A DNA stretch of 64,000 nucleotides from Gammaproteobacteria bacterium (GCA_021648525.1 JAKISP010000016.1:1-64000); one strand, 5' to 3'; numbered from the stretch's first letter, positions 28,219-37,819 are shown. The notes: a model not told the origin generated them from the sequence alone. Translations and numbers: made by a program.

Positions 28219-30078
28219 TTATTTCCCCGCATGAAAGATATCATAAATCCGCCGTGCAAGTTCGTCGCTAATTCCTTTTACGCTGGCTAAATCCTCGACA
28301 CCCGCACGCGCCACCCCCTGCAAACCACCAAACTGCTGCAATAGCTGACGACGACGCTTCGCCCCCACGCCAGAAACCCCCTCAAGTAGCGAGGTATTTT
28401 GCACCTTGGCACGCCGCGCACGATGACCTGTGATCGCAAAACGGTGCGCCTCATCTCTAATTTGCTGAATCAAATGGAGCGCCGGCGAATCAGTTGGCAA
28501 ATTAATCTCGATACCGGTTTCAGAAAAATAGAGCGTCTCCTCACCTGCCTTACGCGCGCGCCCTTTTGCAATGCCAATTAAATTAACGCCACTGATCTGC
28601 AACTCTTCCAGTACCTTTTCAGCCTCACGCACCTGCCCTTTGCCACCATCAATAAATAAGATATCCGGTAATTTACCCTCACCCTTTTTCAAGCGTGTAT
28701 AACGTCGCATCAACGCCTGGTTCATTGCGGCATAATCATCACCACCCGTAATCCCTTCAATATTAAAACGACGATAATCTGATTTGAGCGCACCTTCATT
28801 ATTAAACACCACACACGATGCCACCGTCTGCTCGCCGGATGTATGGCTAATATCAAAACATTCCATTCGCTGCGGCAGACTATCCATCTGCAGCACTTCC
28901 TGCAACGCAATAAAACGCTGCATCACATTGCTTTTGGTATTGATGTAGCGTGCAAGATTTTGCTTTGCATTGGCGGTTGCCATTGCGAGCCAGCGGCTAC
29001 GCTCGGCACGCACACGACTGGTCACTGCCACTTGCCTGCCCGCTGCTTCACTCAATACTGTTTTCAATACGTCAATATCATCCAGCTGATGATTGATAAT
29101 AACCTGCGATGGAATCTCAGTTGCCCCCTCCTTACCGAGATAGAATTGTGGTAAAAATGCAGCGAGTATCTCTTCAGCCGTTGCATTACTGGTGTGACGA
29201 GGAAAGAAACTCTTATTGCCCAGGTTATGGCCATCACGAATATAAAAAACCTCGACACACCCGACGCCATTTTGAGTCACTGAACTCACTACATCGATAT
29301 TGCCCTTATCACTACTGATGTACTGCTTCGCCTGAATAATACGTAACGCTGCAATTTGATCTCGGAACTGGGCCGCCTTCTCATAAGCCAGTTGCTCAGC
29401 GGCTTGCGCCATCTTCTCAACCAGCTCATCGATTACATGGTGATTCTTCCCATCAAGGAACATCGCGGCCAGACGCACATCATCAGCATACGCAGCATCA
29501 GTAATGCGTTTCGTACAGGGCGCACTACAACGTTTAATCTGGTATTGCAGACAAGGGCGAGAACGATTGCTAAAAAAACTATCTTCGCATTGCCGAATCT
29601 GAAATAATTTCTGTAACAGGCTTAAGGTTTCACGCACTGCGCCGGCATTTGGATAAGGCCCAAAATAACACCCTTTCTGTTTTCGAGCACCTCGTTGCAA
29701 ACTAAGTCGTGGGTACTCCTGCTCAGTCGAGAGAAATATATACGGGTAGCTTTTATCATCACGCAACAGCACATTGTAGCGAGGCTTATGCTGCTTAATC
29801 AGATTATTCTCAAGAATCAGCGCCTCGGTCTCAGTGTGGGTTGTGGTCACCTCAATGTGATCGATATGAGTCACCAGTGCACGAGTCTTTGGCGAACCAT
29901 CGGCGCGAGTAAAATAACTTGAAACACGCTTTTTCAGGTTGCGCGCCTTACCCACGTAAATAATTTCATCACGCACATTAAACATGCGGTACACGCCCGG
30001 GGTTTCCGACAATCCTTGCAGAAACCCTTTAACATCAAATTCACGGCGATTAGCTTCTGTAACGTTTTCGATATCCAT
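28219..30078 (-). CDS. uvrC: Excinuclease ABC subunit C
   Basis: UvrC makes both incisions in nucleotide excision repair. The 619 residues start with the GIY-YIG nuclease (GVYRMFNVRDEIIYVGKARN, 3' incision), followed by the cysteine cluster CLQYQIKRCSAPC, the UVR helix-hairpin (DELVEKMAQAAEQLAYEKAAQFRDQI), the RNase H-like nuclease (MECFDISHTSGEQTVASCVVF, DILFIDGGKGQ; 5' incision) and C-terminal helix-hairpin-helix motifs (LLEGVSGVGAKRRRQLLQ). The length is normal. Confidence 0.96.
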   Translation of the reverse strand: MDIENVTEANRREFDVKGFLQGLSETPGVYRMFNVRDEIIYVGKARNLKKRVSSYFTRADGSPKTRALVTHIDHIEVTTTHTETEALILENNLIKQHKPRYNVLLRDDKSYPYIFLSTEQEYPRLSLQRGARKQKGCYFGPYPNAGAVRETLSLLQKLFQIRQCEDSFFSNRSRPCLQYQIKRCSAPCTKRITDAAYADDVRLAAMFLDGKNHHVIDELVEKMAQAAEQLAYEKAAQFRDQIAALRIIQAKQYISSDKGNIDVVSSVTQNGVGCVEVFYIRDGHNLGNKSFFPRHTSNATAEEILAAFLPQFYLGKEGATEIPSQVIINHQLDDIDVLKTVLSEAAGRQVAVTSRVRAERSRWLAMATANAKQNLARYINTKSNVMQRFIALQEVLQMDSLPQRMECFDISHTSGEQTVASCVVFNNEGALKSDYRRFNIEGITGGDDYAAMNQALMRRYTRLKKGEGKLPDILFIDGGKGQVREAEKVLEELQISGVNLIGIAKGRARKAGEETLYFSETGIEINLPTDSPALHLIQQIRDEAHRFAITGHRARRAKVQNTSLLEGVSGVGAKRRRQLLQQFGGLQGVARAGVEDLASVKGISDELARRIYDIFHAGK

Positions 30079-30086
30079 ACTAGCGA

Positions 30087-30728
30087 CTATGAGGTTAATT
30101 TTTTTGCACGCGCAAAGACGGCCTGAAACATCGATTGAGTCAAACGCCTGGTTTGCGTGTTGTAACGACTACAGTGATAAGAATCGATCATCGTCAACAT
30201 CCCTGGTAACGCATGCTCTTCGCCATGGCCAAATTTGCACGCGGTTAATTTCATCTCAAAGGCACGCAATACCGCAGTATGAGCAATCGCCCCTAACGCG
30301 ATCACCACGCTACCTTTTTTGAGAACCTGTAATTCTGTGGCAAGATAAGCACTGCAATTCTTAATTTCTGCCGTCGTTGGCTTGTTTTGCGGAGGAAGAC
30401 ACTTTACCGCATTAGTGATACGGCAGTTAAACAGCTGCAAACCATCATCAATCGCCAAAGAGTTCGGCGCGCTGCTGAACCCGTATTTATATAATGTTTC
30501 AAAGAGCATCTCTCCGGACTGGTCACCCGTAAAAGGACGTCCAGTCGCATTTGCACCGTGCATTCCAGGCGCAAGCCCCACTATCAATAAAGCAGGGGTT
30601 TCATCACCAAATGCTGCGACTGGCGCTGCATAATATGCGGGATAATTTTCGCGACTTTGAGCAAGAAATTTCACCAGTCGGGGGCAACTTTGACAGTCGG
30701 CATCAAATAAACACTCTTTAATTGTCAT
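30087..30728 (-). CDS. Uracil-DNA glycosylase, family 5 (UDGb-like)
   Basis: This base-excision repair enzyme removes uracil and other damaged bases. The 213-residue protein shows the UDGb-type motif GLAPGMHGANATGRPFTGDQSG and the C-terminal DSYHCSRYNTQTRRLT (equivalent of HPS..N..TGR.T). Four cysteines positioned for the [4Fe-4S] cluster are Cys12 and Cys15 (ADCQSCPRL), one in NAVKCLPPQNKP and one in IKNCSAYLA. Family 5 proteins lack the polar catalytic residue of other families in motif A (GLAPG), as seen here. It lies 8 bp upstream of uvrC, so two repair genes are likely co-expressed. Start ATG 30728; a TTG precedes it. Confidence 0.85.
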   Translation of the reverse strand: MTIKECLFDADCQSCPRLVKFLAQSRENYPAYYAAPVAAFGDETPALLIVGLAPGMHGANATGRPFTGDQSGEMLFETLYKYGFSSAPNSLAIDDGLQLFNCRITNAVKCLPPQNKPTTAEIKNCSAYLATELQVLKKGSVVIALGAIAHTAVLRAFEMKLTACKFGHGEEHALPGMLTMIDSYHCSRYNTQTRRLTQSMFQAVFARAKKLTS

Positions 30729-30965
30729 CAATATTATGCACTCTCAAAATGGCTAATTCATCTGTAAAACATTGTGATGTAACATCATAACCCCAGATCA
30801 GGCAACGCCAGAAATTCTACTATCTTATTGATTTTCATGAATAATTAATGAAATTCTGACGCTTCCAATACCTAAAGGATATCACTCAAAAGCCGATACG
30901 TAATTCAGAGTGACATGAAAAATAATAACGACTCAATATTGTAGTCATTCGAGGACAGAGACAAG

Positions 30966-31265
30966 ATGGCAGTACAGGATGACCCAGAAATTGGCAACTG
31001 GTATCAAGCAACCAGCAACCTGCTATTCAAAATAGTTGCAATAGACGAACGTGACGACACTATTGAAATTCAATATTTTGATGGCACAATCGGTGAATTA
31101 GAGATGGATCTCTGGGAGTCACTTGCCCCAGAACAGCTAGACGCCCCTGACGACTGGTCAGGTCCATTTGATGATATTGATGATGACGTTAGCATTTCCT
31201 GTGAAGATGACAACAACACCAGAAAATCGTGGGATAGCGTTCTGGAAGGGTACGAAGATAATTAA
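30966..31265 (+). CDS. Small acidic protein, DUF6763-like
   Basis: The 99-residue acidic protein contains GNWYQATSNLLFKIVAIDERDDTIEIQYFDGTIGELEMDLW and LDAPDDWSGPFDDIDDDV. This pattern (NWY, IE.QYFDG, W, PEDWSGP) matches what I know of a small gammaproteobacterial family of unknown function, DUF6763. It is cytosolic with no signal peptide. AGGA lies ahead of the ATG. It converges on the rsd-like gene. The family assignment is from memory and moderate. Confidence 0.7.
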   Translation: MAVQDDPEIGNWYQATSNLLFKIVAIDERDDTIEIQYFDGTIGELEMDLWESLAPEQLDAPDDWSGPFDDIDDDVSISCEDDNNTRKSWDSVLEGYEDN

Positions 31266-31308
31266 GCGTCCCAGTAACGCTCAATCCGAAGCCACTAGCA
31301 TAATAAAA

Positions 31309-31755
31309 CTAATTGGCGCGCATCACCTTAATCACTTCATCCTCAAGCTCAATTCGATCTGCTAGTTTTTCACCGAGCACTGAAAGGTCACTCTCTAATC
31401 CAGTAATCAAATCACTATGCTCTGTAATGTCGTATTTATCGTTAAAATCTAAAATTGTTTGCGTAGTTGAAACGATTTTCGGATAAACAAGATCGGCAAC
31501 CTCGATAACAGCGCGTCGACGCTCCTTTCGCTCATCAATAAAACGATAAAGCCTAAAGTGGGAATCTGCGGTGTAGTCAATCAGCGACTGACAAAATTGC
31601 TCCAGCAACTCCGAAACCGACTCATCATTGTCAAATGGATGCTGCGCAGCAAGTTCGCCATACAAGGTCAACATTTGAGCCCTTACATTAACAAGCTCAT
31701 CAATCATGCCATGCGAGTTGGCTCTACGGTCTATGAATGGCGGGGATGCGGACAT
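31309..31755 (-). CDS. rsd: Rsd/AlgQ family anti-sigma70 regulator
   Basis: Rsd binds sigma-70 region 4 and shifts RNA polymerase use in stationary phase; AlgQ is the Pseudomonas homologue. From the ATG at 31755 (AAGGAG six bases upstream) the protein is 148 residues, helical, with the family core FCQSLIDYTADSHFRLYRFI, RKERRRAVIEVADLVYPKI, ILDFNDKYD and LGEKLADRIELEDEVI. An upstream extension to 31779 is open but has no ribosome site. A sigma-70 sequestering protein is notable here because the nlpD locus lacks rpoS. Confidence 0.88.
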   Translation of the reverse strand: MSASPPFIDRRANSHGMIDELVNVRAQMLTLYGELAAQHPFDNDESVSELLEQFCQSLIDYTADSHFRLYRFIDERKERRRAVIEVADLVYPKIVSTTQTILDFNDKYDITEHSDLITGLESDLSVLGEKLADRIELEDEVIKVMRAN

Positions 31756-31957
31756 CGCGTGCTCCTTAGAATTGCACATAAATCATAGTGATAATTCTAT
31801 CAGAATTCATCCGTCACTGGCACAAAAAATTACCTGAATTATTGCTATCTTTTTGATTAAAAAGAAATATAAAGCTTGCTCTTTCCCCGTCGATACCATA
31901 GATAGCCACAAAAAACATAGGTGACAGCCCCGAAACACATCATCCCCCGTTAGAATT

Positions 31958-32923
31958 ATGATTGAATATAGAAAATTCATAAAAACTGCGTGCGGACTGC
32001 TATTAGTCCTATTTGCCGCCCTCTCTCAACCGTTATTGGGCGCACCATCGGTTATTACCGCCATCAATATCAAACCAGTTCAGAGCGGTGACCTTTTACT
32101 AATCACCTACCAGGGGCGCCTTAATGCCATTATGATGTCCATTGATAAGGAAAAACATGCCAATCTTAAGCTATCTCAGACATCAATTAGCCCTCAATTA
32201 AAGCTAAAAAGGCGCAGTGGAAATTTAATTAAATCGCTTACAGTAAAGTCAGCAACGCCCAACCACTCAACAATTGCCCTCGCCTTTAAGCGCAGGCTTG
32301 GCAGGCACTCAAAAACACACCATATCGAAAATGGGCAAAAAATACTTCAAATTGAGTTACTGGATGAGGTGGTCGAAATCAAACCACCATCAACGAACCA
32401 GTCCGTCATTCAGGCAGTAGCAGAATCCAACATGTTTGAGTTAGACGGCACAAAAGAAAAAAAACTGCTGAATTACAATGATAATGACCGTAAACAAATA
32501 TCAACAGAAGAGTTTCTATCACTGTTTGGAGCTAAAGTGGTACCTCGCCCCAATCGCATTACAGGGATAACATACGAGCTCACTGACGAATTTCTGAAAC
32601 TGACACTATCGTTTCATCATCGCCCTGAATATACCCTTCAGTCACGTAAAAACCCACCGGGAATTGAATTAAAAATAATGAAAACGCTTGGTGATTTTGA
32701 AATGAGCCACGCTGAGGCAAAACACGATTTTCTCGGCGACCTTGTCTCTTCAAGGTCCAACGCCAATACGCTCACCATCAAATCAGCACTTTATGAAACA
32801 GCTGAAACCAGCAGTAAAATCATCAAAAACAGCACTCAGGCAGGCGATCAGTTAGTCATTGATATAAGAAGAATTTACCCCTGGGAAACGGAAGCCGCAA
32901 TCCCAGAAATAGACATCCATTAG
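31958..32923 (+). CDS. Secreted protein of unknown function, beta-rich
   Basis: The 321 residues have a signal peptide (FIKTACGLLLVLFAALSQPLLGA). The mature protein begins SVITAINIKPVQSGDLLLITYQG, which resembles the start of AMIN-like beta domains, and goes on with lysine-rich strands (LKLKRRSGNLIKSLTV). A second beta-like part is EFLSLFGAKVVPRPNRITG...LTLSFHHRPEYTL. No catalytic motif is seen. It stands alone between the rsd and Sel1 genes. The AMIN resemblance is weak and could be chance. Confidence 0.6.
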   Translation: MIEYRKFIKTACGLLLVLFAALSQPLLGAPSVITAINIKPVQSGDLLLITYQGRLNAIMMSIDKEKHANLKLSQTSISPQLKLKRRSGNLIKSLTVKSATPNHSTIALAFKRRLGRHSKTHHIENGQKILQIELLDEVVEIKPPSTNQSVIQAVAESNMFELDGTKEKKLLNYNDNDRKQISTEEFLSLFGAKVVPRPNRITGITYELTDEFLKLTLSFHHRPEYTLQSRKNPPGIELKIMKTLGDFEMSHAEAKHDFLGDLVSSRSNANTLTIKSALYETAETSSKIIKNSTQAGDQLVIDIRRIYPWETEAAIPEIDIH

Positions 32924-33045
32924 CATTACAACTATTTGTTTAATAAGAATAATATTTTTTCAATTGTGATCTATTTCTCATAAAAAAACAGCTAGATTAG
33001 GCATAGTGATACTGTAGCTCAAACGTTTTAACAGGGAGAATCACT

Positions 33046-33420
33046 ATGCGCCTAAAATCCACCTTGCTAGCCACTTTACTCTGCCTCGGTACAACTACCG
33101 CAGTTGCCGACTCATACGATAACGCAGTTAATTCCGCTATCAATGAAAATTATAGTGCTGCATTTTCACACTGGATGCCACTCGCAAAAGCAGGTGATGC
33201 ACGCGCTCAATTCAATGTCGCCTTAATGTACCACGGCGGTTTACACGTAAAATTTGATGAGTCAGCTGCACTTGAATGGTATCAATTAGCCGCAGCAAAT
33301 GGCGTTATTGAGGCACAGGAATACCTTGCAGTCGGTTATAAAGAGGGGTGGTTTGGCCTTCCTGTCGACAACATGAAAGCGAATTATTGGCAACATAAAG
33401 TTGCAGCAGCAAGCTTATAA
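33046..33420 (+). CDS. Periplasmic Sel1-repeat protein
   Basis: The 124 residues have a signal peptide (LKSTLLATLLCLGTTTAVADS) and about two Sel1-like helical repeats: AFSHWMPLAKAGDARAQFNVALMYHGG and SAALEWYQLAAANGVIEAQEYLAVGYKEGWFG. Such short Sel1 proteins act as protein-interaction modules in the envelope; the partner is unknown. A good ribosome site (GGGAG) precedes the ATG. It converges on the HDOD gene. The intergenic region holds an imperfect inverted repeat (about 33436-33495), possibly a shared terminator. Confidence 0.8.
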   Translation: MRLKSTLLATLLCLGTTTAVADSYDNAVNSAINENYSAAFSHWMPLAKAGDARAQFNVALMYHGGLHVKFDESAALEWYQLAAANGVIEAQEYLAVGYKEGWFGLPVDNMKANYWQHKVAAASL

Positions 33421-33544
33421 CCTGTGCGCTAACTAACCGCTTTCATTTAGTAGTCAGTCAACGCTGGCGGCTAAATGAGTGGTTTCACTTATAACAGACC
33501 ATCACCAGAACACTTAAAAAAATCTGACTTTCAGCTGATGCTGC

Positions 33545-34402
33545 TTAAATAGCTTTAGGCAAAAACAGCTCGATTGCAGCACTAAACTGTAACGCCGCTT
33601 CATCCTTAATATGATCGATAGCCGACTCATTCAAGCCTGTAATTGCAACAGATACAGGGTCTACTTTAGTCGCGATAAACACACCACTTTGCAACTCTGA
33701 TTTCATTTCTACATCAATCGCAAGCGCACTCGCTATATGAACGACACTTGCTCCAAGTGGTGATAATTCAGCCTTACCGGGTTCATGATGAAATTCGGTG
33801 GAATCAATTATTGTTTCCGGTAAACGCCAGTCACGCAACAATTCACACCCTACCTTTGCATGGTCAAAACCGATGACTTCTCGCTCAACCTCATGTAAAG
33901 ACATTCCCCCGTCATGAGCACGCATCTGTGTTTCGCGTGACATTTCTGGTAATTTATTCAAAATAATCAACTGGCCAATATCATGTAAAAGACCAGAGAC
34001 AAAAAATGGTTCGGTATGCAGTGCATTACACTTCACCGCGATCAAACGCGCGATAACGCCACAATAAAGGCTGTGGCTCCAGAATTGATGCATATCGATA
34101 TGATCACCAGGCATACGGGTAAAATTATTAATCACAGAGGTCGCTAAAATCAGGTCGCGCAGCCCCCGTGTGCCAATGATCGTAATGGCACGTGAAACAG
34201 TGTCAATCCTGGAGGGAAATCCGTATAGCGGACTATTGGCAATCTTCAAAAGCCTGGCAGTCAGGCCGGGGTCCTGGCTGATAAATTTACCAATATCTGA
34301 CGCGGATGAAGACGGATCATCCACCATTTTATTTATTCTGGTAAATACTTCAGGTAGCGTCGCAAGCTTAACTGATCCTTTGATTAAATCGACCGCTTCC
34401 AT
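33545..34402 (-). CDS. HDOD-domain signalling protein
   Basis: HDOD proteins are catalytically degenerate relatives of HD phosphohydrolases that serve as signalling scaffolds. From the ATG at 34402 (GAGGGG six bases upstream) the protein is 285 residues: KLATLPEVFTRINKMVDDPSSSASDIGKFISQDPGLTARLLKIANSP-type start, SRAITIIGTRGLRDLILA, FWSHSLYCGVIARLIA, HDIGQLIIL, and a second helical half including FDHAKVGCELLRDWRLPETI and EFHHEP. An upstream ATG at 34456 is open but lacks a ribosome site. No receiver or output domain is attached. Confidence 0.85.
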   Translation of the reverse strand: MEAVDLIKGSVKLATLPEVFTRINKMVDDPSSSASDIGKFISQDPGLTARLLKIANSPLYGFPSRIDTVSRAITIIGTRGLRDLILATSVINNFTRMPGDHIDMHQFWSHSLYCGVIARLIAVKCNALHTEPFFVSGLLHDIGQLIILNKLPEMSRETQMRAHDGGMSLHEVEREVIGFDHAKVGCELLRDWRLPETIIDSTEFHHEPGKAELSPLGASVVHIASALAIDVEMKSELQSGVFIATKVDPVSVAITGLNESAIDHIKDEAALQFSAAIELFLPKAI

Positions 34403-34583
34403 TTCTAGCCCCTCTAGTATTCTCAATTTATGTTTTAAAATGACCGTCATAGTCACAATTTAAGCGGCTATGCCAATAGCTTATCGCCATAAATTAAACA
34501 TTCTTTAAGATAGCTGAATTAAAGTCCTTTTAAACATAGTAGCACACCCAAAAAACAAGAAATGAAGTCTTAGTAATATATGA

Positions 34584-35915
34584 TTAACTCTCCTGATCAT
34601 TTATCTCAGCTAACTCAGACTCGAGATTCTTTCGCTGTTGATCTATCACACCAATCGCTGCTTCTAATGATGCTGCGACAGGAACACCATTTTTAATACG
34701 AACAAATGCTTTATGAAATGCACTATCAATAACTGGATAAAGTGAAGACTTAAGCTGAGAATAGACCTCTCCTTTTTGATGCGCATTAATAAGCGAAGCA
34801 ATCAATGGCCGATCACTCACAGCACCATAACTTGCAAGTGCGCTATATGTTCCCGGAAGCCCACCAGATGCCTGTGCAGCCAAATGAACCTCTTCAGGCA
34901 AGAACAAAAACTCCAGGAATCGCATTGCAGCTTGTGTATCTTCACAATTACGTGTCAACCCCCATCCCCAGGATTTTTGCACGTACTGGCTGCCAAAACC
35001 AAAATCAGGCAGTGGCACAACAATAAGATCATCACCAAACTGGGCTTTATACGAAGAAAATTTATCAAGCCCAGCCCATGCCAAAGGCACTCGCCCATCA
35101 ATAAAGGCATCACGACTTATGCCGTTATAAACATAACCCTGCTCAATCCAGTGTTGAAACCGTGTTAGAAACGCGATATTACGAGCGCTGTTAAGTATAC
35201 CGTCAACTTGATACGGCGCTTGCTCATTAATTATTGCACCCCCAGCAGATAACAGCATTGGGTAAAGTGTTACCGTTAATGATTCATCTAGATTATTAAG
35301 CCCAACATCAATACTGGCAGAGTAATCCTCATGCTTCAAAATCAGCCCTGATAATGTTTCAAACTCGCTCATACTCCATGCATCACCTGAAAGTACAGGA
35401 ATACGGTAGCCGACTGATTCCAACAAACTCTTCCTCGCGTATAACACACTGCTATCAGAGGTTTCTGCGATAGAATAGATGCGCCCCTGAAACATTCCCT
35501 GTTCAAAAACAGCGGGTAGCATATCCTGACGAGTCGTGGTCGTTAAAATTTTATCCAGCTTCATTAAAGCGCCTCGATCTGCAAAACTGGCTAAAGAAGG
35601 GCCATCTAGCTCAACAATATCAGGCAACGTACCTGTTCTTGTCGCTGCATTAACCTGCACTCCATAGGTACCTTTGGGAATTGAGATTAATGTAACATTA
35701 ATTCGACTGTGTCTCGCATTAAAACGGGCCACTTGATCTTTACGCAATAAAAACATCTCTTGATTGCCAGTATGCACCCACACATCAAGTTCACTTAAAA
35801 TGGCTTGCTTACTGACCTCTTTCTCCTGGCGGTCACAACCAGTCAGCGCCAACACCAGCCACATCAAAAATAATGAGCAAGTATAAAAATGATTCAATTT
35901 CAGGTCATTAAGCAT
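34584..35915 (-). CDS. Extracellular solute-binding lipoprotein, family 1 type
   Basis: The 443-residue lipoprotein (lipobox LALTGC) has the fold signatures of family-1 ABC solute-binding proteins: LDVWVHTGNQEMFLL near the mature start, VNAATRTGTLPDIVELDG, ALMKLDKIL, IYSIAETSDSSVLYARKSLLE, GRVPLAWAGLDKFSSYK and CEDTQAAMRFLEFLFLPEEV. Ligands in this family are usually sugars or oligosaccharides. No cognate permease or ATPase genes are adjacent, which is odd for this family. I took the ATG at 35915 (MLNDLKLN), close to the membrane segment, over one at 35933. Confidence 0.8.
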   Translation of the reverse strand: MLNDLKLNHFYTCSLFLMWLVLALTGCDRQEKEVSKQAILSELDVWVHTGNQEMFLLRKDQVARFNARHSRINVTLISIPKGTYGVQVNAATRTGTLPDIVELDGPSLASFADRGALMKLDKILTTTTRQDMLPAVFEQGMFQGRIYSIAETSDSSVLYARKSLLESVGYRIPVLSGDAWSMSEFETLSGLILKHEDYSASIDVGLNNLDESLTVTLYPMLLSAGGAIINEQAPYQVDGILNSARNIAFLTRFQHWIEQGYVYNGISRDAFIDGRVPLAWAGLDKFSSYKAQFGDDLIVVPLPDFGFGSQYVQKSWGWGLTRNCEDTQAAMRFLEFLFLPEEVHLAAQASGGLPGTYSALASYGAVSDRPLIASLINAHQKGEVYSQLKSSLYPVIDSAFHKAFVRIKNGVPVAASLEAAIGVIDQQRKNLESELAEINDQES

Positions 35916-35974
35916 AGCAAGATGATAACCCAATATTTTTCAGTTGCATAAAACCTTCAGCCTTCTCTCTGGCA

Positions 35975-36004
35975 TAAAAAAACCCTTTCCAGCAGAAAAG
36001 GGTT
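35975..36004 (-). terminator. Intrinsic terminator of the ankyrin gene
   Basis: On the minus strand the hairpin aacccttt/aaagggtt (8-bp stem, 35981-36004) is followed by a run of seven T, about 30 bp after the stop codon of the ankyrin-repeat gene. Confidence 0.85.
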
Positions 36005-36031
36005 AGTAGTCGATCAATTCATACTGTTATT

Positions 36032-37819
36032 TTAATCATCAATAGATCCAACGGCTAACAACTGCTCAATTTTTTTAAAACCATGTTTTTTTGCTACGCC
36101 CAGTGCAGTCTCTCCCGTATTGGAAGATAGACGCCTATCCGCTCCATTTTTTAATAGAATAGCTGAGATATCTGCATGCCCACCCCTGGAGGCATAGATA
36201 AGCGCCGTCATACCACCAATTGATATATCACGGTGTGAGCCTGGATCAAGCTGCTCAATTGCATTCACATTCGCATCATGTGCGATTAATTGCTCAACGA
36301 TACTCTGGAAGCCATTTCGCGACGCAATCATCAACGGTGTACGACCAATATTATCAAATAAATCAGAGGCCGCCTGCTGGGCAAGCAGCAATTCGACTAC
36401 ATTTGCATACCCCTGCTCCGCTGCCTTAAACAGCGCGGTGATACCCGCTTCATTCTGAATATCAATATCAGCACCCGCTGCAAGCAGGACTTTCATCACT
36501 TCAACATGCCCACCACTCGCCGCAGCTATCAACAACGAAGGTCTTTTCACTTTTTTATGGATACGTATAATAAAACGATCCACCTTCTTTTTAACGACAG
36601 CGCGATCCTTGTCTGCACCATGCTTAAGCAATAACGTCATCAACTCTGCATTCCCGTTTCTGGCAGCTATTAATGTCGGTGTCTCTTCTTTGCGATTAGC
36701 AACCGCAATTTTCGCCCCCTTTCCGATCAGGTAACTGGCAATCTCAGCATCACTCTTCTGAATCGCCACTAGCAATGCAGTATCGCTGCGTGAGATGGTT
36801 CGTAACAGTTCCCGTTCTTTAAAAGAGACACTCGCACTAGCAATCCGTTGTTCTTTTAGCCCCCATGGCACATGATTAACATCAGCACCATGCTCTATTA
36901 ATGTACGAACTACATCGATGTTTCCAAAGTAGACCGCGGATATTAGTGGTGTAATACCTGTATTCGTATCTCGAAAATTAACCGCGGTATCCTGACTCAG
37001 CAACAACTGGATTTTTACCTGATCATCTATTTTAGCCGCTTTAATCAGAGACTCTTCACTAGAAAGCGCTGCATAATGAGTTTCATCACGAGCACCCGCA
37101 TTTTCCAGGGTATCGACAATCGTGTCATGATTATTCCACTGCGCAATCGTCAGCGCGGTGTCACCATTAGCACGTGTCAAATTAGTATTAGCCCCATATT
37201 TTAGCAATACCACGACAATCTGGTTCCAGTCACCCGAAGTCCCTTTTACCCCATGTTGGGCCGCAAACATCAGTGGTGTTTTTCCGCCCCCTTCATTAAA
37301 GGCCCCTTTCGTGACCACATTTGCATCCGCCCCCCTGGACAGCAGCAGCTCAATCATTGGCAGATGCCCATACTGAACTGCGCCTACTAAAGCTGTTTCC
37401 CCATCGACTTTTTTCAGATCAACCTTACCGCCAGTTTCCAGAAGCAAATTAACGACGTTAAGATTGCCGTACATAGATGCATTCATCAACGCAGTCGTGC
37501 CGTTATTACTTTGCGCATTAACATCGGCACCACGCTCAATAAGCAGCCGGAGAATTGACTGCTTATTTTCAGCAGCCGCGACAATCAAAGCGGTATTCCC
37601 AAGTTCATCTTTAAGCTCAATGTCGGCACCACCATTAAGCAAATTAACCACCACATTTTCATGACCAAACCGTGCAGCCAGCACAAAATTATGGCCATCT
37701 AGTGAAGACTTAATCTCTTCCGCACTGACGTTCATTGACGTAAGAGATACAGAAAGCGAAATAGCACCACATAACATCACAGACGCTATCGTAAAGGATG
37801 ATTTTGCTAACATTTGCAT
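36032..37819 (-). CDS. Periplasmic ankyrin-repeat protein
   Basis: The 595 residues have a signal peptide (SSFTIASVMLCGAISLSVSL...VSAEEI) followed by about a dozen ankyrin repeats filling the protein, for example GNTALIVAAAENKQSILRLL, GTTALMNASMYGNLNVVNLL, GETALVGAVQYGHLPMIELL and RTPLMIASRNGFQSIVEQL. A lysine-rich insertion (DRAVVKKKVDRFIIRIHKK) interrupts the array around residue 415. The domain is a binding scaffold with no enzyme attached; the partner is unknown. GGGGAG precedes the ATG. It is a monocistronic unit with its own terminator. Confidence 0.88.
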   Translation of the reverse strand: MQMLAKSSFTIASVMLCGAISLSVSLTSMNVSAEEIKSSLDGHNFVLAARFGHENVVVNLLNGGADIELKDELGNTALIVAAAENKQSILRLLIERGADVNAQSNNGTTALMNASMYGNLNVVNLLLETGGKVDLKKVDGETALVGAVQYGHLPMIELLLSRGADANVVTKGAFNEGGGKTPLMFAAQHGVKGTSGDWNQIVVVLLKYGANTNLTRANGDTALTIAQWNNHDTIVDTLENAGARDETHYAALSSEESLIKAAKIDDQVKIQLLLSQDTAVNFRDTNTGITPLISAVYFGNIDVVRTLIEHGADVNHVPWGLKEQRIASASVSFKERELLRTISRSDTALLVAIQKSDAEIASYLIGKGAKIAVANRKEETPTLIAARNGNAELMTLLLKHGADKDRAVVKKKVDRFIIRIHKKVKRPSLLIAAASGGHVEVMKVLLAAGADIDIQNEAGITALFKAAEQGYANVVELLLAQQAASDLFDNIGRTPLMIASRNGFQSIVEQLIAHDANVNAIEQLDPGSHRDISIGGMTALIYASRGGHADISAILLKNGADRRLSSNTGETALGVAKKHGFKKIEQLLAVGSIDD

